In this document: positions 44,851-56,400 of the stretch, piece by piece
How the letters are laid out: every line of letters begins with the position of its first letter
Position numbering within the stretch: the first letter of the stretch is position 1
Assembly (NCBI GenBank): GCA_947311845.1
Contig: CAMZMU010000040.1
Location: forward strand, 51,607,557 to 51,671,556
Direction: 5' to 3'
From: Poa pratensis
Taxonomy: Eukaryota; Streptophyta; Magnoliopsida; Poales; Poaceae
DNA length: 64,000 nt
The notes under the pieces: generated by a model
Seen by the model: the letters and a program-made list of their open reading frames with translations, nothing else
The model's database searches: none
Told to the model about the DNA's origin: nothing
Program-made: the position numbers and the translations under genes

Positions 44851-45352
44851 AGTAGAGGTAGAGGAGAGAAGGGGAGAGGAGAAGTGTAGGAGAAGGGATA
44901 GGAGAAGTGGAGAGGAGAAGTGAAATGAGAGAAAGGAGAAAAGAAGAAAGAAGAGGAAGAAGAGAAGGGTTGTTGGGCGGGATTCAAATTTCGAATCCCG
45001 CCCAACAATTCTGTGGCGCACCAACCACCGTGCGCCACAAAAAAAAATTCAATTTTTTTATTTTTTTGATTTTGTAGAAAATAATCTTCTTTTTAAAATA
45101 ACTTTTTACTCTTTTCGAATTTCCCGAATCTAAGAAAACTTCACCGGGTAAACCCTGGTGAAATCGAGCTCCTTTTTTCTCACGATTTTTTGGTATATTA
45201 AACGTATTTTTTGACGTCGTGTGCAAAAGTTGTGGCAGTGTCAATATTTTTTTTTGTTTTTTTGCAAAAAAGGTCATTATCATTTTCTTTTCTTGTTTAC
45301 AGGACTGAAAAGGCGATCCACGGGGGTAGGCATGCGTGAGAGGGAAAAAAAA

Positions 45353-45598
45353 TCTGTGGCGCACCCACCTCCATGCGCCACAGAAATGTCACTTTCTGTG
45401 GCGCACCAGGCTACATGCGCCACAGAAATGTCACTTTCTGTGGCGCACCAGGCCATGTGCGCCACAGAAAGTCACATTTCTGTGGCGCACACTCCCCATG
45501 CGCCACAGAAATGTCACTTTCTGTGACGCACATGTGGCCTGGTGCGCCAGAGAATTTTTTTTGTGGCGCATGGCTACTTGGTGCGCCACAAAAAGTGA
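45353..45598. repeat. Array of six hairpin-forming units, about 42-bp period
   Basis: Units start at 45353, 45395, 45437, 45479, 45520 and 45560. Each has TCTGTGGCGCAC, a loop of about 8-10 bases, and GTGCGCCACAGA or a near match. They are the subterminal repeats of the CACTA element, likely transposase-binding sites by analogy with En/Spm. Confidence 0.85.
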
Positions 45599-46300
45599 TC
45601 CACAGAAAGGCAGTTTCCTACTAGTGTTAGGGTAGGTGTAGGTTTGCTTCTCCGGGCGATGCCTTCGAAGACGGTGGCGGTGGCGTCGTCGTTTCGGTTT
45701 TTGTCCTCCCCTCCTTTCCCCGTTCCGGCGGCGACGCCGGGGAGGTCGTGGAGGTGGTTTGTCCGGTGCTTCTCTCCATCTTTCTGTCTCCGGCTGGCCG
45801 TGGTGGCGAGGGGAGATGGCGGTGGAGGTCGGCGTTCCGGTTTTGGTGGTGGTTAAGGTGGTGGTCTTCCTCGACGTTTCTGCTCTGGTTCGCCGCGGTG
45901 GTGGGGGGAGCGAGCTTCTGGAAGTTGCAGGGTGCTGGCGGTGGTGGTCCTGGGCGGCGCCGAGGCGGCGGGAAGCAGGGTGGTGCGGGGGTGCTGGCGC
46001 TGTGGCCGTGCGTGTTAAGCGGCTTCGGTTCGGTCGCTGGCGGCGGACAGCTCATGCGGTCTTCTACAAGGTGGAGGCGCTTCTCCCCCGACGGCGAGTG
46101 GTACGGCGTCTCCGGCGAGGCCTAGGAACTCGGGCGCGCGGATTCTGGATCCGATTGAGGTTCTTCTCGGTAGCTTAGGGTGCTCTTTGCATATTCTTGG
46201 TCCTCTGTGTATTTTTCTTTTCCTTTTGGACCTGTCTGTAATATGTTCTGAGCTACCTTATATTTGTGATCGGATCCTTTCAAAAAAAAAAGCCAACGTC

Positions 46301-47002
46301 TTTATTTTTTACCAAAAAGTCTTATATTTTGATACGGAAGGAGTATTTGTCAACACATTGAAGTTATCTAATTTGCAACGGAGGGAGTAACTTGCTCGCA
46401 TATAAACTCCAGCTGCACGTGGTTCCTTAGGGCTCACGTGGTCAACAAACTAACAAACCTCAAAATAATTGTTGAACAAAACATTAACTACTCGAGTAGT
46501 AACCACCACGGACCATATACCATGTGCCACCATTCGCATGAATCTCGTCTGAAATATACAAGTTTGGGATCCTTGATTGAGCTGGAGAGCATGAGGTGAT
46601 TATATCCAACAAATTGTCAACGCGATGCGGTTCAAAACATGGCGTGCCGCACGCGCTCTCACGGTAGACATGCCATATCTTTTCTATATGTTCCTGTCAA
46701 TGTTTCGGTAGGCTGCTTATTGCTCTAAAAAACATGGATTTTACAAGTGAAGTTGTTGTTGAGTTATGATCTAAATTCAATATATAGGATATTTAGATAA
46801 ATGCTAATTTCTGACAGAACGAGCAATGCCCGTCGACGGGAGGTTCTTTTCTGCCCTTTAAAAAAGATGAAATTGATAGTTCTCATAGGTATGAGAATTA
46901 GATAAATGCTAATTTCTACCCTTTAAAAAGATGAAATTGATAGTTCTCATATGTATAATAATTAACTAAATATCAGTCATCTCCGTGTGGGGATAGGTGA
47001 AC
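46301..47002. other. Intergenic sequence with a partial tandem repeat
   Basis: A 105-bp-offset duplication (TAGATAAATGCTAATTTCT at 46794 and 46899, with part missing from the second copy) and MITE-like ends near 46330-46390 (GATACGGAAGGAGTA, CAACGGAGGGAGTA). No gene was recognised. Confidence 0.5.
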
Positions 47003-47005
47003 TTA

Positions 47006-47730
47006 GAGCATCTCTAGCAGCGCCTGCAAAACGCCCGAACCTGCAAAAATCTGGCGAGTTTGTGGGTTTGGGGCCTTTTTCGGCCAGATCAGCGCCTGCA
47101 AATTTGCGTCGGCCCGCAAACGTTTTGCGTGGGCCCGTGAATCCGCACCGCTAGCCGTATTTATTTGGCTTCCGACCGCATTTGCAGATTTCAATCCCCA
47201 TTTCCCCATCTCCTCCAGCGAACAATCCCTCTCGCACTCCGCCGTATCCGACGAGCAATCCCGCCTCCCCCTCTACAGATCCGGCGACGCCGAGCCGCCA
47301 TGGCGCCGAAGAGGGAACCAAAGTCGCCGCTCCCCGCGACGACCGGTTTGGCGGAGACTACTCCGACGAGAAGCGGGCGCTGGTCGTCCGCAGCGACGGC
47401 GCACGGAAGCGAGCCGCACGGAAGTACAAGCTCGGCGAGCCGGTGCCGGATGCGTACTTCCGCCGCGACGTGCTGGAGTTTGATCTGCTCCGGAGGGAGC
47501 GGGAGCGGGAGATCGAGCGTCGCCGTCGCGGCACGATTTCTATCTGTAGCGAAGAACATCTATCTAGTATGAACTGTACTTTGTTCCCACTAAAATCTGC
47601 ATGTTGAAATTCAGATTTGCAGTTTCGTTTGCGGACTCTGTTCTTCGCGGCATCGCGCAAGAACACGAAAAACCCGACCCTTAAAATTGTTTTGCGGGTT
47701 CGCGTTTTGCGGGCACTGCTAGAGATGCTC
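47006..47730. mobile_element. PIF/Harbinger-type non-autonomous element carrying an ORF remnant
   Basis: TIRs of about 40 bp start GAGCATCTCTAGCAG at both ends, flanked by TTA at 47003-47005 and 47731-47733. The interior holds a coding-like stretch starting MAPKREPKSP (ATG 47300). A neighbouring frame continues as YSDEKRALVVRSDGARKRAA, KYKLGEPVPDAYFRRDVLEF and a highly charged tail. The frame changes, so it is broken. It could be an element-encoded or captured protein; I do not recognise a domain. Confidence 0.82.
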
Positions 47731-48067
47731 TTAGGCTCTATATATCCATGCCCAAAACCTGTTGGTGTCGTCCCTTCACAATCGTAAAAATTCGTCCTCG
47801 ATCCCTACAATAGGTACCGTCCGCTCGCCCACTAAACTCGGGTGAACTTTGTAAATAACCCGCTGATAATATCTTAATCATCGATGCTACAGGTGTGACG
47901 TTCGTATTGACCGCCAGCACATTCAAAAATCGCCACATGCAGCTTCAGAAAATCAAACCAAAGTACTACCAGTATGTTAGCTTATTTTACCAAGAACATT
48001 TAATTTCCAAGTGGCAAATGACAGAGCAGCACCACTCTCATTATCTACACATCCCTTGACCTTGACC

Positions 48068-48075
48068 ATATATAT
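48068..48075 (+). promoter_or_regulatory. TATA box of the glycosyltransferase gene
   Basis: ATATATAT in CTTGACCATATATATGTGC, about 60 bp upstream of the chosen ATG at 48134. An in-frame ATG at 48074 overlaps the box and so is unlikely to be transcribed, which is why it was not used as the start. Confidence 0.55.
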
Positions 48076-48133
48076 GTGCAGCATTGCACACTGGCACCGT
48101 TACCAGAAGAGGCCGCCAGCAACAGCAAGAGCA

Positions 48134-49181
48134 ATGTCGTCGGCCTCGTCGTACCTCGGGAGGCCGTCCTACTGCCTCATGGCCCTCGTCGTCCTCCTCA
48201 CCGTCGTCTGCATCACCTTCCCGGCCTACCTACGCAACCCGGCGGACGCCGCCGCCTGCTTCACCGGATCCGTCCCACCACGGGCGGTCGCCGACGACGA
48301 GGATGGCCGCCCGCCGGAGGTCAGCATCCTCGTCGGCGTACACACGATGGCCAAGAAGCACTCCCGGCGTCACCTCATCCGCATGGCGTACGAGCTGCAG
48401 CAGACGCCCGCGCTCCGTCGCGCCGCGCGGGTGGACGTCCGGTTCGCGCTCTGCGCGCGGCCGATGACGCCCGACAACCGCGCGTTCGTGGCGCTGGAGA
48501 GCCAGGCCTACGGGGACGTGCTTCTGTTCAACTGCACCGAGAGCGCGGAAGGGGGCAAGACGTACGACTACTTCGCCGGCCTGCCGGGCATGATGCTCGG
48601 CGAGGGTGGCGACGGGGGCGCGGACGTCCGGCCCCCGTACGACTACGTGATGAAGGTGGACGACGACACGTACCTCCGGCTGGACGCGCTGGTGGAGACG
48701 CTGCGGCGGGCGCCCAGGGAGGACATGTACTACGGCATGGGCCTGCCGTTCATGGACCGCAAGTCGCCGCCGTTCATGCTCGGCATGGGCTACGTGCTGT
48801 CCTGGGACCTCGTCCAGTGGATCGCCACCTCCGACATGGTCAGACGCGAGGCCAAAGGTACGCAACGCTTGTAATTTTTCCGGCTTGTGATCTTCGAAAC
48901 AGCTAGCTGTAATTCTTTTTTTTGTGTGTTAATTGGCATCATCAGGTGTGGAAGATGTGACCACGGGGAACTGGCTGAACAGGGGCAACAAGGCCAAGAA
49001 CAGGGTGAACATCTACCCCAGGATGTACGACTACAAGAGCGCCGAGGCCAAGGATTTCCTGGAGGACACCATTGGCGTGCACCAGCTGAAGGAGGACATC
49101 AGGTGGGCACGCACATTGGAGCACTTCAACGCCACCCGGTTAGACCCCTCCAGCAAACTTGAAGAACCTACAGCCGTCTAA
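48134..49181 (+). CDS. GT31-type glycosyltransferase (beta-1,3-galactosyltransferase-like), type II membrane protein
   Basis: Two exons, 48134-48857 and 48946-49181, with an 88-bp GT-AG intron splitting a Gly codon (AKG|VEDVTT); 319 aa. A single transmembrane anchor at about residues 13-31 (YCLMALVVLLTVVCITFPAY) predicts a Golgi type II protein. The catalytic part has ILVGVHTMAKKHSRRHLIRM, DVLLFNCTESAEGGKTYDYF and the metal/nucleotide-sugar DxD-like motif KVDDDTYLRLD (Asp176-178). It then has YYGMGLPFMDRKSPPFMLGMGYVLS. This order fits Galactosyl_T (GT31) relatives in grasses. The acceptor substrate is unknown. The gene is intact, and it lies alone between a Harbinger-like element and a SINE. 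Confidence 0.88.
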
Positions 49182-49472
49182 GGAGAGGAGTTTGTACATA
49201 TATTCTCAAGTAAATTTGCAGGGTTGTAATTTATTGAAACTGATGTCTTAAGGGCAGCCTGTTTGTGAGTTTCCCATAAATTTCGCAGTAAAAAGTTCAC
49301 GTTCTGCAATGTTTACCAGAGAAAAAAAAATCAGGAGTTGCCAAGAGCCATCTGAGTAACTTCCACGTAAGCAGCGTTTGTTAAAAAAGCCGGCTAGAAG
49401 AATAAACATGCAATGTGAAATGCCACCATTCATTGACCGATGCTCATGATGACATATCAACGTTAGCTCATG
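49182..49472. other. 3' flank of the glycosyltransferase gene
   Basis: AT-rich; would contain the 3' UTR. Nothing else was recognised. Confidence 0.4.
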
Positions 49473-49489
49473 TTACATGTACAAAATTC

Positions 49490-49647
49490 GAGCCTGACCA
49501 GAGGGTCAGATGGTTAGCTGAGCGTGGAGTGCACTCGGTAGCCTAACGACCCGGGTTCGAGTCTCGAACACCGCAAGTTGTTGCTCATAGCTCCCCTAGC
49601 TCCCCTTCTATAAAAATATGTCTGGGTGCTTACCCATGGATAGCATT
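49490..49647 (+). mobile_element. tRNA-derived SINE, 158 bp
   Basis: A head resembling a tRNA has an A-box-like TGGTTAGCTGAG and a B-box GGTTCGAGTCT, the internal RNA polymerase III promoter. A perfect 17-bp duplication, TTACATGTACAAAATTC, lies at 49473-49489 and 49648-49664. There is no long A-tail, as in several plant SINEs. It is not a functional tRNA gene: the cloverleaf cannot be completed. Confidence 0.85.
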
Positions 49648-49968
49648 TTACATGTACAAAATTCAATCCAAGAACAGGCCCCCGTCTGCTCAGATCTTTC
49701 CTTCAGGGAAATGCTTCCCTGCACCAGACAGTTAGTTGATTTTGTTAGCAATACCTTCCTAAACTACAGCAAAACATCCTCAACATTTCAGCAAGTGGTC
49801 ACGAATGCAGCAAGGCGAGCAGAACAGATATCCAGTGCAAAACAAACGCAAGGCTAGAAAGACCTTTAACTCGGGGCAGGGCTCTTTCTAGACCTCCTTG
49901 TATCGCTGGATTTGTGTTCAACTGCTGCCTCCTTCTGGTACCCTCTAATACATCTGATTTCGTCCTGG

Positions 49969-52900
49969 CTAGGTTTCGCTTGTTCGACAAGCGGCTAACC
50001 GCTGGCTCCTTCTAGTTCCTGTGGGCTGCGGCTTCAACTTTGCTCTGCCTGACCTCGCACTAGAAGACCCATGTGATTTACGTGCTAAACTCGCACCCTG
50101 TTTAACCACCTGTTCAAACCCTTGTTGGTTCTCACACTGGTCACTACTTTCTTGGATCTCGAACAACCAACTGATGCTGAAGTTCCCTGCACAACGAAAT
50201 ATCTATAGGTATCAGCAAACTAGAAGAGGAAAAAGCAACATCCAAAAAGGAAGGTACGAACATGTTCAGATTATCCATGAAAGATACTTTAATTTTCATC
50301 GCCAATCAGTGACCGGTTAATCATTTGGTTAGTACAACATGTGAGTATAAAGTCTAAGAGATACAATACCAATCGTACAGTACAAACATCCTGAAACATA
50401 AGCAGCGCAGTGCAATGAACATAATTGACATTTAATCATAGCATAGCAGAAGAGGGAAAAATCACAGTACATTGCTACAACAGATTCCTGAACGTTATAT
50501 ATTGATAATGCTACGAGATATAACGCCAATCATTACCTTATTTTCCGCCGAACAGGGTACTGAATCCTTAACTTGCTCATCTTCAGAATCATCAATTTCC
50601 TCACATTCAAACTCCACATGCTGGCTATCTTCTTCGGAATCACTTAATTCTTCTTGTTCCATTACAATGCCTTGCATTGCTTCTACGCTGGGCCCTTCAA
50701 TGTCACGATGAGAACAAGCATTTCTAGGCTCTAGATTTGAAATGCTAGCTCTGTCAATACAGTTCTCCCTCACACAAGGCCTGGTTGATGCTTGCAAATC
50801 AATACTGTTCTGCCTCCCACAAGGGTTTGTGGATGCTTCCCTTGCTGTTAACTGGTCATCCACTGGAGGTTCCCTCGTACTACGATCGGGGAAAAGGTTT
50901 AGTTGTGTATAAACACATTCTGTAAAGGTTGGAGGCGGCACAGGGAACAGATCATTTGCTGCATTATCTGAGCTGCCATAAAAATGTGCTGCTCTCTGAT
51001 GAAATTCCTTCTGAGACATCACACGGGCGGAAGGAGGAAGGTTTACCACAGGCAAATCTGGGGCCAACTTGACCACATGGCTACCATCCCCTGAACAAGA
51101 AAGGGCAGTATTTCTGTTTTGTTCAAAGCAACCATCATCATCACTTTCAACACCCTCAGAAGCATCATTATCAGCCTGCCATGAAAGCATTGTAGAGTGT
51201 GCTCAATGACACAGCTGTACATGGACATCGACACTCAAATATCTTATGGGTATCTTGCAAGTTCAGAAAAACACTAACCTCCTGCCCACGATCTACTCGT
51301 GAAGTTTTTAATTTTCTCCTCTTTAATTCATATGATCTCCTCTTTTTTTTTAAGGCGTCGTTTTACTGTAAGATCGTTGGACTCCAGTAGCAACTCTCCA
51401 CTGACGCTGGAGCTGTGCAGGATCTCTATATGGCAGAAGAAACTTCCAAACAGACGTCCAATCATTTTTGAATTTCTTGAGCCCCTGCATCAACCATACA
51501 AAAGAGGGAACATGTTAGTAACCAATCCAGGAGGGAACAAAATATAGGCTACAGAACAAATATAACCACCTCTTCGATACGCTGTATTTCCTCAGTACTC
51601 AATGGAGAAGTCTTCATACGGTGCACTTCCTGCATTATTTCAAACAAAATATGCTTAGTAGTATGTTGATTTTCGGAAAAATGACAGTCAAGGAGATGAA
51701 CATCTACTCCTATCAGAGATCAACATCACAGCCAGTATAACACGACAATTCGGTCATACCAGTACCAAAGCAGTATTAGTTTTAGTATGTTGAAGCTTCC
51801 AGTAATGAGAGGTAAAATCATAGAGCGCCTCACAAAGGCACAGTAAATTTTGATATCTTTTTCTGCCCTTTAAAAATAGATTTAAAGCTGGTAAAAATCA
51901 TTTCCGCAGTTTGTTTCAGATTATGATAACAAATATGGTCCATATTCTGGAAGTTGGCTTTTACAATTTTCCATTAAAACTCTATTAGCCTTCCTCTACT
52001 GTTGGCATATAAAACAAACACAAAAGGTATGATGCTTAAAATAAAATAAAAGGTTCAAATATTGGCAATTCAAAACAGTGATAATGATTCCCCATGAATT
52101 TCATTGCATACAAAATCACTATAGAAAACAAAGTCTCTGCACAGGATTCACAGCCCAGTTTCAGAACAAGATGATGGCATCAATTGACATATCATACTAT
52201 GCTAGTCAGTTAAGACCTTGAGCATTTATTTTAAGGCTTAAAAGAATTAATAAAGCATCTTATGTACCAGTAAATGCAAAGGTTACACTTATACCTTAAT
52301 TGGATTATCAGGAGCAGTGGATGAGCTGCGGTTCTTTTGTCTCACATGTATCTACAATATAAAAAGTTATGTTATTGAGTGAGCATAAAAAACATACAAC
52401 AAAGACAACTTGGTCAAGAGACAAAACTTAAGCTGTAGGCACTGGGCAAGATAGGATTTTCCCAGGAGTCCTGGAGTTATGGTTGTAAGCTGAGATTAGA
52501 GGATCAAGGCTGACCCAAATTTACTTGCTCGTATAACAAAAACAAAAGCACAGCAAATTACAGGCAGTGGCCTTTGTTGAAACTGAGCATCTAAGAGTTC
52601 ATAATCTTATTTGAAACAAGTAACCTGGTGTATCGGTTGTTGAGAGTAGATACCAAAATTAGGCCACCAGGAAGTGCCATGCCAATACAATTTGCAATGC
52701 ACACTCTTTAAAATGAATTCCATTTTCTTCATATTTTCAGATAGTAAGATGAAGTTGGTTGTAACTTGTAAGGAGAGATGCAAGCACCAAGCGCACCAAA
52801 CAAGTGAGAAAACACTAAGTTTGTACGTCTACCAAATCATAGAAAAGCGTGGATTCTTCAAAAATAAAGAAAATATTCATGCTAGTAGTACAGTTTTGAA

Positions 52901-55128
52901 ACAAATAAAGGACACAACCATATAACCTGATGCGTTGATTTGGCAGGAAGAAAACGCTTCTGTATCGCGTCCCAGTCACAATTATGTTCCAGAACCCCTA
53001 GAGCTAATAATCTGCAGGCAGAACAGAAACTAAGATTAAAATAATCATGAAAAATAAATGATAGCACAGTTGTATTCCAATGTTATTTGATCATGCACTT
53101 GAAAAGGAATAATATATGACATCATGTTAAGCAAGTGGAACAGAAGAAAATCAAGCTTAATATGATTAACCACCCAAAAGGAGGAGACCTTAAGTTCAAT
53201 ATGAAGATGAACGGGCAGCTTAGTAAAGCCAGACACAAACTGCATAAAAGAATGCCAGTAGCACGGGAATGAGAACAGTACAACTTCAACAGACAAGAAC
53301 AAACTTTTACACTCAGCATCCGATGAATCTTATATTTTTAAGATAACATGTCAATGAACTCTGATTGAAATTCAGGGATCGTTTAGAATTAACAGAAAAG
53401 ATAACAATAATGCGTGAATTTAAAACGTTGGCACAGAAGTAAATCATACCGTTCCTCCGCATCAGTGAAAAGCACTCTTTGGGCCGTAGCTGCAGGAGGC
53501 GGCTTATGAGGAAATAGTGACCGATTGAAAAGAGGATAAAATCTCTGCGCCAATCTTGCAATTTCAAATGGAACAAGAGCAATTGTCTCCATTTTAGTAC
53601 TCTCAACAAGGGTAGCAGCTAATGTTTTCTTGGGATGTAACTGCCCAGGTGGTGATGCTGTGGACACATTATTTGATCTGTCTTGAGAAACATTGTTAGC
53701 ATCTTTGCCAGTGCTAAGCACCGGTAACGGAAAAAGAGGGTCTTTCCTAGAGCGGATCTTCTCTGCAGTGCCATCCAAAAGGCCTTTTCTGTACTTCACA
53801 ACAACTGTTAATTAAGTAAGGAAAGATGCTTAAGTGATGGCAAACAAAATGAAGAACATTATATTTCATAATTGATCGCATTCGTATTTTGCAGACTTAC
53901 CGGCTGCAACATCACTTAGATAACTGAGGGGCAAATGAAGTGGAGAGACATCAAGGATGGACATAATAGGATTCCTAATTAATGGAATCCATTGGTACTG
54001 TGAGCTCTCAGAAGAAGCATGACTAAGTACTGACTGGAGATGCTGCCTTTCGAAACAGAATTGTCGACAGATGGTGTTTCTCCTAGCCAATGCTTGGTCA
54101 CGGTAGCCAACCAACTCAATATCATCTTTTTAACATCAGCAGCCACACGCGGTTTAGATGGGTCGAGAACGGATAGAGAGAAGGTTTGGATCATGAGCTG
54201 AACATGTTCATATATCATCATATGCAATTGGCCAAGTTGCTCATGAGTAAATCCCTCTACTACAGCAACCCCACTTATTGATGATGACAAGGAAGGGACG
54301 TTGATGCTGTGGGAAGCATTTTGAGGAGCCAGGGGCGCAGATGAGCTATTTGGCAGAATCTGTTGTATATCATATCTAGTTGATTCATGTCGATTGACTG
54401 CACTAGACGACTTGGGACTCTTCTTCCTACTACGAGGCCTATGGGCATCTTTCTCATTCTTACCATTTATGTTTTCATGAGTGAAGTCTGCAACATTCTC
54501 ATCTTCATCATGGGTTTCACCCCCCTGGCAAGTTGTGTGTCATCATCTCCATCAGATAAGACAGCTGCAAGAAACTTGCGATATTCCTGTTCCTCATCTA
54601 CATTGTGCAGGTCACCCTCATTGTCAGATTCCAGGAGAAAGGTCTCTAATTCCTCGAGTGCGTATTTGACCTGAGAGCATCTTGCCCGTGTCCACTTGGA
54701 GATTGCATCTTCCTTGCTAGCTTCAACCAACAGAGGATGAGAATTTGGTACTGATGGAGAGAAGGAAGCTCCGGTCTGTAAGGGTTCCTTTCCTAATCCA
54801 TTAACATGACCTTCTCCATTCTCATGATAGAACTGTGTAGAATTACTCTCTGGAACATTTTCATCGCACACAATTTTAGCTGGATTCGTTTCTGCGGAAG
54901 CACATAATCACCTGTGTTTTTATTACCAGGACTATCACGAAGGTACACCTCAGTGCTTGGTTGATTTCCAAAGCTAGTTTCCTCGCATTCTGCCTCTGAG
55001 GTTAGGCCTGACGAGGTCTCAGATGGTGATCCTTCGTTAAATAAAGGGGTGAAATCCAAGTCATCGTCGTCCACATCATCATCGACCTCCAGATCATCAT
55101 CGACCTCCACATCATCATCGTCCTCCAT
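49969..55128 (-). CDS. GON-4-like nuclear protein gene, reading frame broken at five points
   Basis: Eight coding exons: 53901-55128, 53450-53804, 52927-53011, 52295-52351, 51570-51629, 51279-51484, 50537-51175 and 49969-50186. All have GT-AG sites and consistent phases. The ATG at 55126-55128 opens an acidic region (LDFTPLFNEGSPSETSSGLT). The conserved centre is LLALGVLEHNCDWDAIQKRF | IHVRQKNRSS, then MKTSPLSTEE and NDWTSVWKFLLPYRDP. This corresponds to the plant relatives of GON4L, chromatin/transcription-linked proteins with SANT-like parts. An acidic block precedes a basic, serine-rich C-terminus. The frame must shift near 54897, 54525, 54117, 51360 and 50095, each time as if one base were missing. 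It may be a young pseudogene or carry assembly errors. A 5'-UTR intron with donor near 55911 is plausible. The family name is from memory and moderately sure. Confidence 0.7.
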
Positions 55129-55910
55129 TATATATGAAGCAAGGGTACCTTAGACAAACAGTAGGACTGCCTACACCCTGTCATTCATTCGGTGAAGAAA
55201 ACCAAATGAGTTAACAATCAAAAAGTGTGCTTGCAGGAAATAACAACAAGAGGCACAACAATGAAACTTCAGACTATTACATATAACTAATGCCTCAAAT
55301 AACACACAGGTAAAGTCATAAGTGATTGTGGCGATGTAGTTTAGCTTTTATAGCAGGTGCAAGTGCAAGGCAATCATGTACATTTGGAAAATATTAAGGT
55401 AAAACACGCCGTTAATTAATAAATTAAGTACTGAACCACCCAAATGAAAATCCCTTTATGATTACATATTACTTACAATGCATAAAACTAACAAAAAGCA
55501 TACGATTTTCAAGGGAAATGATGAAAAAAAAAGGTTTTTCATTCATTTCACCCAGCTTTGTCCACAATAAACCATACCTTCCAAGTCTTTGGAGAATTAA
55601 GTCAAAACGGAACAAACGCAAGTAAGCATTCCTAGATGTAATACTTAGGAGACCCGTACACAACCTAAAACAACGCAATCCAGTCTTAGGAGTGGTGAAC
55701 TACGAACAAAAGCGACTACAGCTACTAAGCACATTCGGACCCTAGTAGCATAACACCCGAATTCACAGACTTTCCCGTGAACAAGAAACAATTTCGCAAG
55801 TCTTCTGGCGAAAAAAAAATCCGCATTCGCGATTAACCGACCGCGCCTTCGACAATCGCCGAGAAATTGATAAAAAGAATCAGTGCAAAGAGGTAAAAAA
55901 ATTAGGGCTT
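55129..55910 (-). other. Probable 5'-UTR intron of the GON-4-like gene
   Basis: No coding frame is recognisable. A good donor (TTT|GTAAGC on the minus strand near 55911) follows a GC-rich segment typical of a first exon. The acceptor was not fixed. Inference only. Confidence 0.35.
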
Positions 55911-56147
55911 ACAAATAGGGCCCGGGACCTCCACCCAGTGGCGAGAAGAGCGCTCGATTGGGTGTCGGAGGAGCTCTGCTCCACGGAGAGCTCGCCTCCG
56001 GTGGCGACCACTAGGGGAAGAGCGGCTTCGGCAGTTCGGCGGCGGGAGTGGAGCAGCCCGCCTGACCACGGCAACGGGGAACGACGGCCGCGTTTCCGTG
56101 GTCGGCCGGTCCTGAACGAAACGATCCGCGCCCGTTAAGCTGGATAA

Positions 56148-56219
56148 TGGGCCTAGCGAGAGGCCCACGAAATAGGCCGGCCCACTCGGCCCATCAACGG
56201 CCGTGACCTTAAACCCTAG
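56148..56219. promoter_or_regulatory. Shared promoter elements: site II motifs and telo box
   Basis: Four TGGGCC/GGCCCA (site II) motifs at 56148-56153, 56162-56167, 56179-56184 and 56188-56193. A telo box, AAACCCTAG, is at 56211-56219. This combination is characteristic of plant ribosomal protein gene promoters. It lies between the divergent GON-4-like gene and RPL35A. Confidence 0.8.
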
Positions 56220-56400
56220 CTCATCGTGCGGAGACACATCGAGGCCGTCGATCTCGAGCGATGTGGCAATCTGGACCGTCCAGGCATCAGCCGCTCCCTA
56301 CATATAAGCCGCCTCCGCTACCGCCGCCGTCGCATCGTCATCCCCACGAAGCCTCCTACAAACCTCCGAGCGGCGGCGGAAGGAAGCAGCAGCAGCAGCC

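Larger units (their letters stand above)
44234..45626. mobile_element. Non-autonomous CACTA element, 1393 bp
   Basis: Ends CACTAGCAGGAAAAGGCC and (complement) CACTAGTAGGAAACTGCC, flanked by the 3-bp duplication TTA at 44231-44233 and 45627-45629. Subterminal arrays of CTGTGGCGCA / TGCGCCACAG occur at both ends. The interior carries a GGAGGTGGTGGAGGAGGAG minisatellite (about 44600-44850). No transposase is present. Confidence 0.92.
44174..46288 (+). mobile_element. GC-rich retroposon family R, copy 3, split by a CACTA element
   Basis: Outer boundaries come from the duplication AAAGCCAACGTC at 44162-44173 and 46289-46300, and an A-run ends the unit at about 46282-46290. Its own sequence is 44174-44233 plus 45630-46288 (about 0.72 kb). 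It aligns with copy 1 from GTGAGGTGGAGGGGAGC onward and shares GAAGACGG and GACGCCGGGGAGG blocks. The 5' end is truncated relative to copies 1 and 2, as expected for target-primed reverse transcription. Confidence 0.82.

Noticed and set aside
44450..44923. Gly/Arg-rich frame as a real protein
   Set aside because: It is a translation of a GGAGGTGG minisatellite within a CACTA element.
45353..45598. CRISPR-like array of regular repeats
   Set aside because: This is plant DNA; the repeats are palindromic with short loops, lie inside CACTA TIRs and have no cas genes.
49495..49575. Functional tRNA gene
   Set aside because: A and B boxes are present but the acceptor stem and anticodon arm cannot be built, and long target duplications mark it as a SINE.
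54862..54896. A 35-bp GT-AG intron that would repair the first frame break of the GON-4-like gene
   Set aside because: Removing it restores the frame on paper, but 35 bp is below the working size of plant introns, and the other four breaks need another explanation.
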